Under the pieces are notes generated by a model, which ran no database searches, had not been told where the DNA came from, and was given only the letters and a program-made list of their open reading frames with translations. From Hysterangium stoloniferum (taxonomy: Eukaryota; Basidiomycota; Agaricomycetes; Hysterangiales; Hysterangiaceae): 64,000 nt of DNA. Shown here piece by piece: positions 1 through 9,873 of this stretch (positions are counted from its first letter, which is position 1; each line of letters starts with the position of its first letter). Location: assembly GCA_015178975.1 (NCBI GenBank), contig WHVD01000057.1, positions 62,001 through 126,000 of the forward strand, given 5' to 3'. A program made the position numbers and the translations under genes.

Positions 1-1123
1 GAATGGAGGAGCGAGCACGGGAGCACCCGACGCGGGTAGAGGTGGCAGAACATGAGAATGTATTGGGGAGCTTGGGGGACAGGCAGCGGCCCAGCCGAAG
101 GAGGTTATGGGGATGCTCTCTGGATCAATATCTGAGTGAAAATTTCAACTATTATTAATCAAAGAAACTGGAAAGATGGGGAAAAAATCACATTCTCCCA
201 TTGCCGCAGCTGTCTCAGCCGCTGAACGCAAGTCCCAGCTTATAAATTGCGAAGGTCCATCATGCATCGTGAAAGTTGCACGAAATTCTGGTAGATATTC
301 TTCAACATCCTCAAGCAGAGCAATCTGATCCTTTACACGAAGATGTCCAATGTGCGAGCCTAACATGGTATCATTGAGGAGTACAACATTTGGTGACTCT
401 GCGGTTTTGCCAATTGTAAAAGTATCTGATTTGGCTTCCCAACTAGGTTGTGCGGCGCGAAGTTTAGCTGGCTGGATGGCCCAGAATGGTTGGAGACGAT
501 CATGAATGGAATCATACTCATCTGGAAGCTGAACTGAGTGAAATTCAACGTAGTCCCACCTAACTCGGAAGTCAGTGAAACACACTTATCCACCAACAAA
601 GGGCATACCATATCTCGAAACCCTTTGGCGGCGCACGGCCATATCGTCTTCTATATTCCTCCACTGCCTGCCGGAGGGTTTTACTCTGTCTTACAAGTTT
701 ACGTTTCCACTGTATCTCTGAGGTCGCTATCAGCTCATATATCGGATGCTTGCCTTTCGGATTAACTTCCATAAGACCATCAGCATGGTAGGTGTGCTTC
801 CCAAGGGCTTCAGAGTTGCGTTTACGCTTTGCGGGCGGTGGTGCTATAGTATAATCAACATCCTGGTTCCTCGGATACTTGGCAGAGGGTTTGATGTCCT
901 CGATAGACTTTTTTCTCAGAAAATATTCGTGAGGCGATCGTGGCCAAAATACAATGGCCAATAGAACAAGAATGCAGAAAATCCAGGAAAGAATGCGAGA
1001 TAGCTGACGACGACCACGCCAAGACGATCGTGAGAGGTATTTACGACTATGCGAGGACTGTCGTGAGTGCTTGCGCTTGTCGTCCAAAGGGTCAGTCCGA
1101 GAGGACCGTGACCACCACTCCAT
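1..1123 (-). CDS. GT90/CAP10-type glycosyltransferase, 5' part (runs off the left edge)
   Basis: Three exons are visible on the minus strand: 1123-609, 559-192 and 131-1, with introns GT..AG at 608-560 and 191-132. The protein starts with a basic, Ser/Arg-rich cytosolic tail, then a hydrophobic anchor near residues 42-60 (motif ILSWIFCILVLLAIVFW), then a stem and the conserved RRYGRAPPKGFE segment. This is the layout of a type II Golgi membrane protein. Exon borders, phases and sequence match the complete paralogue at 47.1-49.4 kb, including PDEYDSIH, YLPEFRATF and GWAAACPP. The family transfers sugars, for example xylose in Cryptococcus CAP10-like proteins; the substrate here is unknown. The catalytic region lies outside the window. 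No stop or frameshift is seen in the visible part, so it may be intact. Confidence 0.85.
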
Positions 1124-1929
1124 TTCACAGTCGCGACGAAAATCTAGCCTCGATGGGCTGCTGAACGGCTGGCTTTATAACTGAGACGCTGCGGGATATC
1201 TTAACGATGGTTTCTTACGATTTGCATAAATGCCAATTCAGGAACTCATCTGTCGAATTATTGCTGCACTTACTATCTCTAATACTCCTAAACAGGAAAA
1301 TAGCGGTATATTGTAGCCATGAAAGAAGCTTATACTGGCGCCATCGGCGTCAGCCACATGGTAGGTTGAGAACATACAAGTAACGACGACTACTACACCT
1401 AGACTCTGGAGGAAATACCATTATACAGACGATGTTAAGATGATCCTTGTCCAACGCGCCACCTAATATAACAAGGAAATATCGATAAAAATATCTTTAC
1501 TTGAGAATAACGCGCGGGATGATAACCCTTTGACGTCTGGCAAGATTGCCGAGTGTTAACCAGACGTGAGAATCCTTCGAAAAGGTAGGGTTCTTAACAA
1601 GGTTTCCCGCAAACCTTGTCCGTAGCAATGTTTACTATTGCCAATAGGTACATCCCAAATGAAGTTGCAGGTGTTTCAGGTGTTTCAACTGGAGTATATG
1701 ATGAAGGGCTCAAGACAATACCCATGGCCACATATTGGGGATCCTGTACTTGTAGAATGTCACACTTGTATCTACATGAGAAATCATTGTCAAAGACAAT
1801 ACACAATTAGCATAGCTAACCAGGACAACAAGAAAAATAACCCGATAGTGCTCCAAAAACATATAATGTATTGGAGCATCTTAGATTATCAAACAAAGAA
1901 GAAAAAGGCTTCTAACATGATAGGTTTGG
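1124..1929. other. Intergenic region: GT90 promoter side and unclassified repeat-like DNA
   Basis: The part next to the GT90 start (1124 to about 1590) has unique-looking, CpG-containing sequence with no gene. A short hairpin (CAAGGTTT..AAACCTTG) lies at about 1599-1619. From about 1600 to 1929 the sequence becomes AT-rich and resembles decayed transposon DNA, but I could not assign it to a family. The short ORFs here look incidental. Confidence 0.5.
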
Positions 1930-2068
1930 TGATAGTTTAGGTGTACATGGGTAAAATCATGCATTTGCCTCAAAAGCATGGTCTACAATATGCACTTTCA
2001 AGGATAAAGTGGAAGGAGAGGGGTGAACTGCCCCTAGAGAGGTGGGTGTTTCATCATCATTTCCAACA
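1930..2068 (-). repeat. copia-1 3' LTR (139 bp)
   Basis: The ends are TGATAG and CCAACA on the + strand, read as TGTTGG..CTATCA on the element strand. About 100 bp of it recurs at 18630-18735, just beyond the gag end. It sits directly downstream of the RNase H C-terminus, as a 3' LTR should, and copia-2 has an LTR of almost the same length (142 bp). Confidence 0.65.
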
Positions 2069-2115
2069 CACTCCCATGATGAGACACCTTTTTAATCCCA
2101 TATCTTGTTAATTTC

Positions 2116-2535
2116 TTAATCCCATGATAGATCTGAACTTTCCACCTTTGGCTTTGGTAATGCTTTGGTTAGGATGTCTGCTGGCATTCCATCTATTTGT
2201 AAGTAGATGGGGTTAACTGATTCCTTTTCCACCATGCCATGCAACCAGCAGTAACACAAGCCCAGATGTTCCACCTGCCATGATGTTCTGGATTTTTGGC
2301 TAGTGTCACAATTGGTTGTAGCTTGCTGTTCCAGCATACTGCTCCTGATCCTACCTTGATTATGTAGCCTGTTGTTGATTTTCCACTGTCCTTGTCTCCA
2401 CCATAATTGGCATCACTGAAACCAACAAATAGGTCTGGATTTGAGGGATCTGGACCATATTTGAGTTTTATATCCATAGTTCTCTTCAAATATTGCAGTA
2501 GGTGTTTGACAGCTTTCCAGTGTGCCATGCCAGGG
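2116..2535 (-). pseudogene. copia-1 RNase H C-terminal part
   Basis: The translation contains AHWKAVKHLLQYLKRT, then GFSDANYGGDKDSGKSTTGY, the typical copia RNase H start, and ends in a second frame with DGMPADILTKALPKPK, the usual copia C-terminus. A frameshift lies near 2300. The upstream part of the domain continues at 5467 beyond LTR C1; across that insertion the frame reads AQFNSNPGMAHW without a gap. It is a dead fragment. Confidence 0.85.
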
Positions 2536-2865
2536 TGTTAGGATCCCTGTCATTCAGCCCCCTACAACCTCATTTTACCCTCCTCACCCTCCAGTGTCCT
2601 GCTATTGGTACCCCTGATCACAGTGTCACCACCCACAGCAATCCAACACTTGTTTCACTGTAGATCACCCCTTTAAACATCCTGTCCCATCTCCATCCCA
2701 ACACCCTCCCATTACCCATTCCACATGTACATGATATTTGCCACCTCATATGTATCTTGGAGGAAACTTTTGTTACATCATATTTAGTTTTCAGTTTGAT
2801 CCTTACTCTTTCCCATGCTTCCTTTGAGCTGTCACCACAGTTTGCTTGATTGGCCTCCCAATTAT

Positions 2866-3041
2866 TATTAGATTTTTTGGGTTTGCGAACAATGTAGCAT
2901 GTGATTGATGGGTAACCAGGTATAGTATTACCGGAGTAGGTACTTAAAACTAGGTACTTGTACTCTACACTTCATACGTTTGCAATGCATTCTTTCTACC
3001 CAAACCGAGTCAAGCATATTTCGAACCTGCAAATTCTAACA
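2866..3041 (+). repeat. F 5' LTR (176 bp)
   Basis: It matches 4884-5059 over its full length with about a dozen differences, mostly CpG transitions. This suggests the element is not very recent. Confidence 0.8.
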
Positions 3042-3119
3042 CAAACGTATAACCTAGCTTGAAGGGCATTATCAAGCAACGCCGAGTGGGGCTGAAACCA
3101 CTAGACTTGCGCGGCTTTG

Positions 3120-3593
3120 TGTGAAGAGTGGTAGAAGTTCAGACTGTTCTATATACGAAGAAATGAGTAGAAAGGAAAGATATTGACCTATTCGGTGCAA
3201 TATAAGAGAAAGTGAGAGAAAGAGCACGAGATGACGAAGGAGTCAACGAGTGCAATGGTTCGAGTGGAGGCCTCAACTGTTATAGTTTGAGGCCAGAAGT
3301 ATTCAGTAGTTCAGATAATGCTACCTATGTAGTAGCTGACACGTTACCCTGATCACCGCTCGTAGTAGACCTAGTTTGTGTCTTATGAGTGGTGGTTCTT
3401 GGGTTAAAGTGTGTCTGAGTTCTAATTGGTGCTGAGTGCACCCACAAGTATACACAATGCTTCGAACTAATGAAATATGCAATATTCGAAGAATATGAAA
3501 GATAGAAAAATATGAATAGAATATGTAAAATATAAATGAAATAAAAGGAGTGTTTTACCACAATGATACTGTGGTAAAAGCATACTCCTCACA
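3120..3593 (+). mobile_element. G1: family G solo LTR
   Basis: It runs TGTGAAGAGTGG..CTCACA, 474 bp, with perfect TSD CTTTG at 3115-3119 and 3594-3598. It lies in the untranslated leader of element F. Related copies are at 13804, 40263 and 60560. No coding sequence. Confidence 0.85.
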
Positions 3594-3654
3594 CTTTGAC
3601 TAGCCGCTTGCTTTATCGTCGCAGACACTCATGCTTCAAAGTCGACCCAACCTG

Positions 3655-4045
3655 AACTGCTATGCTGCCACACCTCGTTGAAAAGCATGTGTTGCGTTGA
3701 ACCCAAACCTGTGGACGCCCTGTTGAAAAGCGTCGCACACTGAACCCGAACTCGAATCGTGGACGCCTCGTTGAAAAGTGTCACATGCTGACACTGAACC
3801 CGAACCCATGGACGCCTCGTTGAAAAGCGTTGCACGCCGACCCTGAACCCGAACCCGTGGACACCTTGTTGAAAAGCGTCCCATGCCGAACTCGAACCCA
3901 TGGATGCCTCGTTGAAAAGCATCACACATCGAACCGAACCGTCAGCTACGCCTCGTTGAACAGTGTGCATCGAACCCGACCCGAACTGTTAGCCACATCC
4001 TGATGAACAGCGTGTGCTGAACTCAAACCTGAACTGAAGACACTG
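3655..4045 (+). repeat. Minisatellite in the F leader, unit about 50-58 bp
   Basis: About seven imperfect units share the core GCCTCGTTGAAAAGCGT followed by GAACCCGAACCC. It lies immediately before the gag start at 4050, as a repetitive untranslated leader. Minus-strand ORFs across it are by-products of the repetition. A related single unit lies near 63,005-63,050. Confidence 0.75.
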
Positions 4046-4049
4046 AAAC

Positions 4050-4840
4050 ATGCCAGAACTGTTAATTCCAAAACTCGACAATCGTAACTACACTGACTGG
4101 GCTTATATGATGGAAGCACTACTCGCCGACAAGGACCTGTGGGATGTTGTTAGTGGTGACATGACTCGTCCGCCTGGTTCTGCAAACTCAAAGCCAGTCC
4201 ATGCCTTTGTGACGAAGCAGAAACTCGCCCATGCCAAGATCATCCTTCATGTCGAAATGTCACAGTTTCCCCATACACGTCATGAAGATCTGAAGATTAT
4301 TTGGGAAAGTTTGAAACAAGTCCATTGGGCCCACGGTTTCGCTACCCGTCTCACCCTTCACCGTCGTTTTCTTTATATGCAGAAGTGCGATGATCAGACA
4401 ATGAACTCCTGGATATCAGAAGTCAAAAATGCCACCTACAGATTGACTGATGCAGGTATAGATGTTCTCAAAGAAGACATTATCCTTGTGCTTTCAGCTG
4501 GCCTTCCTGACACCTACTCCACATTCATTGTCACCCTCGACTCTATCCCTCCTGACCAATTGACACTCAACAGTGTCATAACCTGTCTCATGAACGAGGA
4601 GGTGAACCATCCACTGAAATTCACCCTGACCCAGAGACTGTGCTCACCATCCACAGCAAAGGCAAACGGCCCACATCCGAAATCACATGTTTTAACTGCG
4701 GCAGTAGGGGACATTATGCTACAGATTGTTTATCTGCATCACTGCGAGGTAATCAGAAACGATTATCTAATACCACAGCCATAGCGACAGATGAAAATAA
4801 GGAGTGTACAGATACTGAGCATGTTCTCTTAGTCATTTAG
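4050..4840 (+). CDS. F gag polyprotein (UBN2-like) with CCHC zinc knuckle, frameshifted
   Basis: The first ORF (4050-4784) gives a copia-type gag. It starts MPELLIPKLDNRNYTDWAYM, typical of the DUF4219/UBN2 gag core, and continues with motifs such as MNSWISEVKNATYRL and LSAGLPDTYSTFIVTLDSIP. The zinc knuckle CFNCGSRGHYATDC (C-x2-C-x4-H-x4-C) is in another frame at about 4700-4741, so a frameshift lies between, near 4610-4640. Gag would form the virus-like particle and bind RNA. The element has no pol, so it would depend on enzymes from another copia element. It may be a decayed copy of a functional non-autonomous gag. Confidence 0.75.
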
Positions 4841-4883
4841 TGTGAGTTTTTCCTGTATGAAGACTACATTGTTCGAGAAGGAG

Positions 4884-5059
4884 TATTAGATTTTTTGGGT
4901 TTGCGAACAATGTAGCATGTGATTGATGGGTAACCGGGTATAGTATTACCGGAGTAGGTACTTAAAACTAGGTACTTGTACTCTACACTTCATACATTTG
5001 CAATGTGTTCTTTCTACCCAAACCAAGTCAAGCGTATTTCGAACCTGTGAATTCTAACA
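4884..5059 (+). repeat. F 3' LTR (176 bp)
   Basis: Partner of 2866-3041 with identical length. It is preceded by a purine-rich tract and followed by the TSD ATCAT. Confidence 0.8.
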
Positions 5060-5466
5060 ATCATCTGTTACACTTTTGTATAAAGTTCCTATCATGTATG
5101 CTACTATTCTTCAGTTCTAATATTGACTTCTATTACCCCTGTTTAGTCTTCAGCCACATTACTCTCTCTCTAATACCCTCAAAGATGTCATTGGCAAGCT
5201 GCAACTCTTTACCCTATGGCTCTTAGTATTTCAGCTCCCTGGTCAATTGAGCTAAGTGTTGACTTAGTCTTTATTGTACTATTTGCTCTGCTTGAAATAC
5301 TGGAGCACCTTAACAGTTCATACAAGGGTGCAACACATAAGTTGAAGCCAAACTCTGCCTGTTTTATAGAGTCAGACCTCCTGACTAGTACAATCTCTAT
5401 CATAAGCCTCCTGACATACATACAGTAGAGCCCCTTTTGCCCCCTTGCTTAGATATTAATACAGGG

Positions 5467-6536
5467 TTTGAGTTAAATTGAGCCAATACTCCTGCAGTGT
5501 ATGCAATATTGGGATGGATCGTGGTGGCCAAGTATATCATGGACCTAACTGTTGAAATATGTGTGTCTTTATCATGGACTCAGGTGGCAGAAGACCCTCA
5601 CAATCATGCAGGGAGCTATGTATATAATATTAAAAGGATAGAATAGATAGGGGGATCGGGGCACAGAATAGTGACCCTAGTGGAAAAATAGACCACCACT
5701 CAGACACAGACACAGACTGGTTACCAGAAGTAACCAAACTCAGACAACTGCATGTTGGACAGAGTCACAGACATGGATAGGGACTATTATGGATACATGT
5801 GGGTACATAATGTTCTGAACCCCAAATTCCAACATATAAACCCTAAGAACAATAGAATGCTGTGAATGTGAAAAAAGGGAGTAATGGAACAATAGGGAAC
5901 AAAGGAACATGAGCTTTGATGATGCTTGAAATCCAACACTAACTGCATTTGTGTAGGGAATATCACACATTTCATCCCATTCATCTATGGTTTTGTGTGA
6001 TTGATCTGATGATAGTTTTGCCTCTGGCTCCATGGGTGTACCTATTGCATGGTAGTTTGACATCTCAAATTCTTGTAGTTTGTTCAAGATGTACTGGCAT
6101 TGTGACAGGGAGATGGTTTGCTTTTCTCTATTTCATATGATTTCAATGCCTACTAAAAATGATGTAGTCCCAGATCCCTAAGTTTGAAGTGGGTAGCTAG
6201 CTCAGCTACAAAATCATCCAGGACTTTTTCTGATAGTGCTGCAAGGGTGATATCATCTACAAATATTGGAACAATGACTTTGATTCCATCTCATTGATAA
6301 GTATAGACAGAGGGATCAGAATGAATCCACTTGAGGTCCATTTTCTTCAGTACATTCTGCAGGTATTTGCTCCAAAGATGGTTTGCCTGCTTGAGTCTGT
6401 AGAGTGACTTGTCTAGTCTACATGCTGTATCTGGGTTTCCTTGATGGAATCCTTATGGTTGGACTATATATATTTCTGTGTCAATATCACTGTTGATGAA
6501 TAGATGTGATATATCAACTGATTGAAGGTGGAGGAC
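5467..6536 (-). pseudogene. copia-1 reverse transcriptase, C-terminal half
   Basis: From right to left, the minus strand gives SLYRLKQANHLWSKYL, then the catalytic FVDDI motif (variant of YVDD) near 6255-6270, then LATHFKLRDLG, and MSNYHAIGTPMEPEAKL with DIPYTNAV near 5930-6060. The PYTNAV..RSMIYLA..PNIAYTAGVLAQF stretch is restored when solo LTR J (5550-5938) and one CTAAC are removed. Stop codons and frameshifts are present. The upstream half continues at 7616 beyond LTR A-a. Confidence 0.85.
5550..5938. mobile_element. J: solo LTR-like element
   Basis: It runs TGTTGAAATATG..AAATCCAACA, 389 bp, with perfect TSD CTAAC at 5545-5549 and 5939-5943. It splits the copia-1 reverse transcriptase/RNase H junction, and its removal restores the frame. 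It is the only copy of this family seen here, and it lacks the hairpin shared by A, B, C and D. Its orientation is unclear. Confidence 0.8.
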
Positions 6537-7002
6537 TGTTACGACCGGACAATCCCGCCGGACTCCGGGCACTAACCCGTACGCCCCCACGTGCTACAAG
6601 CACCAATCGTCTGTTTATAGGATTTCCCGCCCGGACTCCGTTATGTCAAGACTTGTTACGTTCGACCTCATTACGACACATATCAGTCACCGGACTTCCC
6701 CCGGACTCTGTCTCTGTCTATGTCCGTCTTCGTCCCACGCATCAGTCACCGGTCCCCGCTTAGAATCCCGTTACTGCTCTAATCGAGCCCCGTTCCCATT
6801 TTAGTCAAATGACCTGTCACGATTTAGGACTCCGCTCCCGCTCCGTTTCCCATTATGGGTTATGCTTTGTCACAATTCGGACTCCGCTCCGTTCCGTTCC
6901 GTTCCATTCCTAACACCAATTTGGTGTTTACTATTCCCGTTTCATGTTTTGTTAGTTTCATTTCACCATTACTGGATTTGGTATGTCATTCACTCCATGG
7001 TC

Positions 7003-7010
7003 TATATAAA
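7003..7010 (+). promoter_or_regulatory. TATA box of LTR A-a
   Basis: TATATAAA is followed by CTGGCAGATG and is identical in the other full-length A copies. It marks the probable U3/R promoter and sets the element's orientation. Confidence 0.6.
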
Positions 7011-7299
7011 CTGGCAGATGTTGTACATACAATCCAGTCAGAAAATTAGCTTAGATTCCCCCCAGTAATCTAATAATATTTTCCGCTCTAAAACCTTACT
7101 CGATTCACATCGCTCGCACTAGTCGGAGCCCACGGGCTCCGGCGCATCTATCTCTCTCAACCAACTCGACTCACGACCCACAACCTCCGACTTATGACCC
7201 ACGACCCGACTTACGACTCACGACGCACGAACCCCACCCGGACTCCCCGGGATCCCCATCCGTCCGTTTGAAATTGGACAACACGATCTAGCGAGGGCG

Positions 7300-7313
7300 C
7301 AGCCTATAAGCTG
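7300..7313 (+). ncRNA. Conserved LTR stem-loop, A form
   Basis: CAGC-CTATAA-GCTG, followed by AAGCCAAGTCCTACCGG. It lies about 290 bp downstream of the TATA box, so it should be transcribed. The same structure is seen in families B and D (loop ACATAA) and, with a compensatory CAAC/GTTG stem, in C and P. The function is unknown. Confidence 0.5.
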
Positions 7314-7324
7314 AAGCCAAGTCC

Positions 7325-7592
7325 TACCGGAAATCCTGCGGGTTTCTCCGGAAATCCTGCGGGTTTCTCCGGAAATCCTGCGGGTTTCTCCGGAAATCCT
7401 GCGGGTTTCTCCGGAAATCCTGCGGGTTTCTCCGGAAATCCTGCGGGTTTCTCCGGAAATCCTGCGGGTTTCTCCGGAAATCCTGCGGGTTTCTCCGGAA
7501 ATCCTGCGGGTTTCTCCGGAAATCCTGCGGGTTTCTCCGGAAATCCTGCGGGTTTCTCCGGAAATCCTGCGGGTTTCTCCGGAAACCCGGCC
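7325..7592 (+). repeat. 21-bp minisatellite, about 12 units
   Basis: The unit is TCCGGAAATCCTGCGGGTTTC. The copies are nearly identical. Other A LTRs have one unit (37298, 59062) or two (61115). The long minus-strand ORF with repeated FPEKPAG is a by-product. Confidence 0.9.
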
Positions 7593-7615
7593 TGTGTGTG
7601 TATCCTAACAAGGTC

Positions 7616-8292
7616 TTCTACTACAGCCAGTGTTAATGCTAGAGGAATAGTAGCATGGCACATTGTTGAGGCAAAATTTCTATATAGTCAAATCCTGGTC
7701 TCTGGTTATATATATCCTTTGCAACCAATCATGCCTTTAAGCATTCTACTGATCCATCTGCCTTTCATTTCACCTGAAAACCCATTTTGATCCTATGGCT
7801 TTCTTTCCTGGTAGTAGTTTCATTATGGTCCAAGTCCATTGCCAATATGTGTGTTGATTTCCTCCAAGGCTGCCTCTCTCCACTACCTTGCCTGTGGACC
7901 ATTTATTGCCTTTTCAAATGACCTTTGTTCAGAAGTAATCAATATATATATGTGTCTCTTCCAATTCTGCTTCATCAGTACTGTTGGGAGTGGTAAAATT
8001 GGATTCCCAAGTTTTCCACCATTTATTAAGAGGTTTTTTGTTGCACACAGGTTTTCAAAGGGAAATTGTCTATCATCTTCCTCATCATCATCATTTGTGA
8101 TCTGGGGTGATGGTGTGACAGCATTATTTTCAAATTCAGGTACAGGGAATTCATGATCCTCTACAGGGGCAGTTTGTAATTCAGTTAGTAGATCTTCTTC
8201 TTCTTGAGACCCTGCAGCCCTGGGGTATAGTCCCTAGTGCTTGGTTCATCCTTCCCCCCTAGTATGTATCTGTAATTATGGTGGTTGGTGTT
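7616..8292 (-). pseudogene. copia-1 reverse transcriptase, N-terminal half
   Basis: The minus strand gives FEKAINGPQ..WREAALEEINTH near 7850-7920, then a DQNGFSGEMKGRW-like stretch, and the copia pattern ending CHATIPLALTLAVVEDL at 7616. Several stops are present. To the left it joins 6536 across LTR A-a; to the right it is cut by LTR K. The acidic stretch at 8040-8220 is the usual linker between integrase and reverse transcriptase. Confidence 0.7.
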
Positions 8293-8907
8293 TGTTAAGC
8301 TCTGGGCTTACAGGTGGGTCTCTGGGGGAAACCCACAGATAATCTGATAGGCAGGTAGGACTTGGCTTCAGTTATGTGCTGCACCCTCACATGATTGTCA
8401 TGTCCAACTTCAGATGGGGAGAATGGGAATCCCAGGAGGTCCAGGAATATACAAGGTAGAGGGTGGGAGACCTAGGGGTTTTGAGAATACACTATGTCAA
8501 GTTAGGATGCCTGTGGGCTCAGAGTGAGAGATAGAATACTAGGTATGCTAAGTTGATTTTCTGATCAGATTGTAAGTACATGTTTAACTAGACTATATAG
8601 AGCTAGAGATTATTGTACTACAAATCTAGTGAGACAAAAAGATAAAACAGGTGAATGAGAAAAGACTGGCATATCATACTAGGGACAAGGGTCAAGATGA
8701 AACAGAAACAAACATGGGAGGCATAATAAACCAGATGTCAAATGGGTTCAGGGGTGGATTGAGACAAAGATCTTCAAGTTTCTAAAGCTCCAGAATATCC
8801 AGGCAGAGCCTAGTTGGTGAGTTGTACTATAAAAGAGAGCAAAGTGCTTGTAAGATGGAGTCTGGGACCCAGCAGGTTTTCTAGTCCTAACAATTCTAGT
8901 CCTAACA
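8293..8907 (-). mobile_element. K: solo LTR (family K)
   Basis: On the + strand it runs TGTTAAGCTCTGGG..TTCTAGTCCTAACA, 615 bp. TSD GTGTT (8288-8292) and ATGTT (8908-8912) differ at one base. The last 16 bp (ATTCTAGTCCTAACA) are duplicated in tandem. A shortened form of the shared hairpin (CAG..CTG, minus strand) is at 8369-8381, 76 bp from the LTR 3' end. It interrupts copia-1 between integrase and reverse transcriptase. Confidence 0.75.
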
Positions 8908-8912
8908 ATGTT

Positions 8913-9284
8913 CCCATGTGTATTGTTCATCAAATTTAGCTCATTTGCTGATTACCATCCTCCTTGTCACTGGATTGTAGAGTAGTCATCCCTTACATAT
9001 GTACAAATGTTGCCAAGTAGTACTCCCAGAAGTTCTTGGGTAGTCCAAACTCTGTTTGCATTGTTATGATCCCTTCTACTAATGACCTCTTTGCATGCTC
9101 TGTCATTCCATTTTGCTGAGGTCTGTTGCAGACTGTATGCTGATGCAAGATATCATGTTTATTGGTGAATTCAGTGAATACCCCTGATATGCATTCTCCA
9201 CTCTTGTCATTCCTAAGTTTCTTTAATTTTTGTCTAAGGAGGTTGTCTGAAAATGCTTTATTCTGTTTGAATGCTCCAAAGCCA
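8913..9284 (-). pseudogene. copia-1 integrase, C-terminal part
   Basis: The translation gives FGAFKQNKAFSDNLL, then LKKLRNDKSGECISGVFTEF (usual LRsDnGgEf position), then HTVCNRPQQNGMTE, the copia integrase signature, then GLPKNFWEYYLATFV. The RPQQNGMTE motif is intact. The upstream catalytic half is missing and replaced by Tc1-A and H3. Confidence 0.85.
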
Positions 9285-9873
9285 GAACAGTGATATTTTG
9301 GTCTTCAAACCATTTCTGAGCAAGTTTTGAGGTATGCTTGGGATCATTGTTCTGTTGGAATATTAATTCCCCTTCCATAATTTCCAATTTGCCAATGCTT
9401 CCCAGAAGACCATCCTCCAAAATGCTCACATACTGTTTGGCATCCATCTTTCCCTCAACCTCACAAATAATTCTAGGCCCATTCCACCCCATGCAACCCC
9501 AAACTATGATGCTACCTCCTCCAAATTTGACAGTTGCTTCCACTCCCTGTCTTCAAGTGGTTTTCCAGGCCTTTTCCAGCAATACTGGTGTCCATCTAAC
9601 CCAAATCTATTGATCTTGGTCTCATCTGACCAGATAACTTGCTTCCAGTCCTCCACTGTCCAATTTTGGTGCTTCTCAGCAAAAGCCAATCTGGATTTAT
9701 GGTGCCTGGGAGAGAGAAAAGGCTGTTTCTTCTTTGCATAGGACTTGTAGCCCTCCTGCTTGAATGTATTTCTGATAATTTGTATAGAAACAGGGTCCTG
9801 GAAGATGGAGTTGATGTGTTTGGCAGCTGCAACAGCAGTATTAGCCTTGCCAGTCCTGACCAAGGTGAGTATG

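Larger units (their letters stand above)
2866..5059 (+). mobile_element. F: gag-only LTR retrotransposon (TR-GAG-like)
   Basis: Two direct LTRs of exactly 176 bp (2866-3041 and 4884-5059) run from TATTAGATTTTTTGGG to GAATTCTAACA. They flank an internal region whose only recognisable coding capacity is a copia-type gag with a zinc knuckle; no protease, integrase, reverse transcriptase or RNase H is seen. The TSD is ATTAT (2861-2865) against ATCAT (5060-5064), and the uninterrupted C LTR at 40.8 kb has ATCAT at this position. A purine-rich tract (GAGAAGGAG) precedes the right LTR. A solo LTR (G1) interrupts its leader. Confidence 0.75.
2536..5461 (+). mobile_element. C1: family C solo LTR, hosting element F
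   Basis: It begins TGTTAGGATCC and ends TTAATA (decayed TTAACA), flanked by TSD CAGGG at 2531-2535 and 5462-5466. It carries the family hairpin CAAC-ACATAA-GTTG at 5331-5344. Without the inserted gag-only element F (2866-5059) and one TSD copy it is about 730 bp. It lies inside the copia-1 RNase H region. CpG is almost absent, which suggests an old copy. Confidence 0.8.
6537..7610 (+). mobile_element. A-a: family A solo LTR with expanded 21-bp repeat
   Basis: It runs TGTTACGACCGGACAATCC..GTGTATCCTAACA, 1074 bp. TSD AGGAC (6532-6536) and AGGTC (7611-7615) differ at one base. It contains a TATA box (TATATAAA at 7003-7010), the hairpin CAGC-CTATAA-GCTG at 7300-7313 and a 12-fold 21-bp minisatellite near its 3' end, which explains why it is longer than its relatives (820-858 bp). 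It is CpG-rich, so relatively young. It lies in the copia-1 reverse transcriptase. Confidence 0.9.

Noticed and set aside
3629-3970. 113-aa and 89-aa minus-strand ORFs
   Set aside because: Products of the F leader minisatellite, with no family match.
3655-4045. CRISPR-like array
   Set aside because: The units are contiguous and diverged, without unique spacers of equal length, and the organism is a eukaryote.
6506-6763. ORFs recurring in every family A LTR (such as those containing HISVTGLPPDSVSVYVRL)
   Set aside because: Two overlapping frames are equally open, starts vary and there is no domain. Recurrence is explained by LTR sequence identity.
7304-7663. 119-aa minus-strand ORF with repeated FPEKPAG
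   Set aside because: It is produced by the 21-bp minisatellite in LTR A-a; other A copies lack it.
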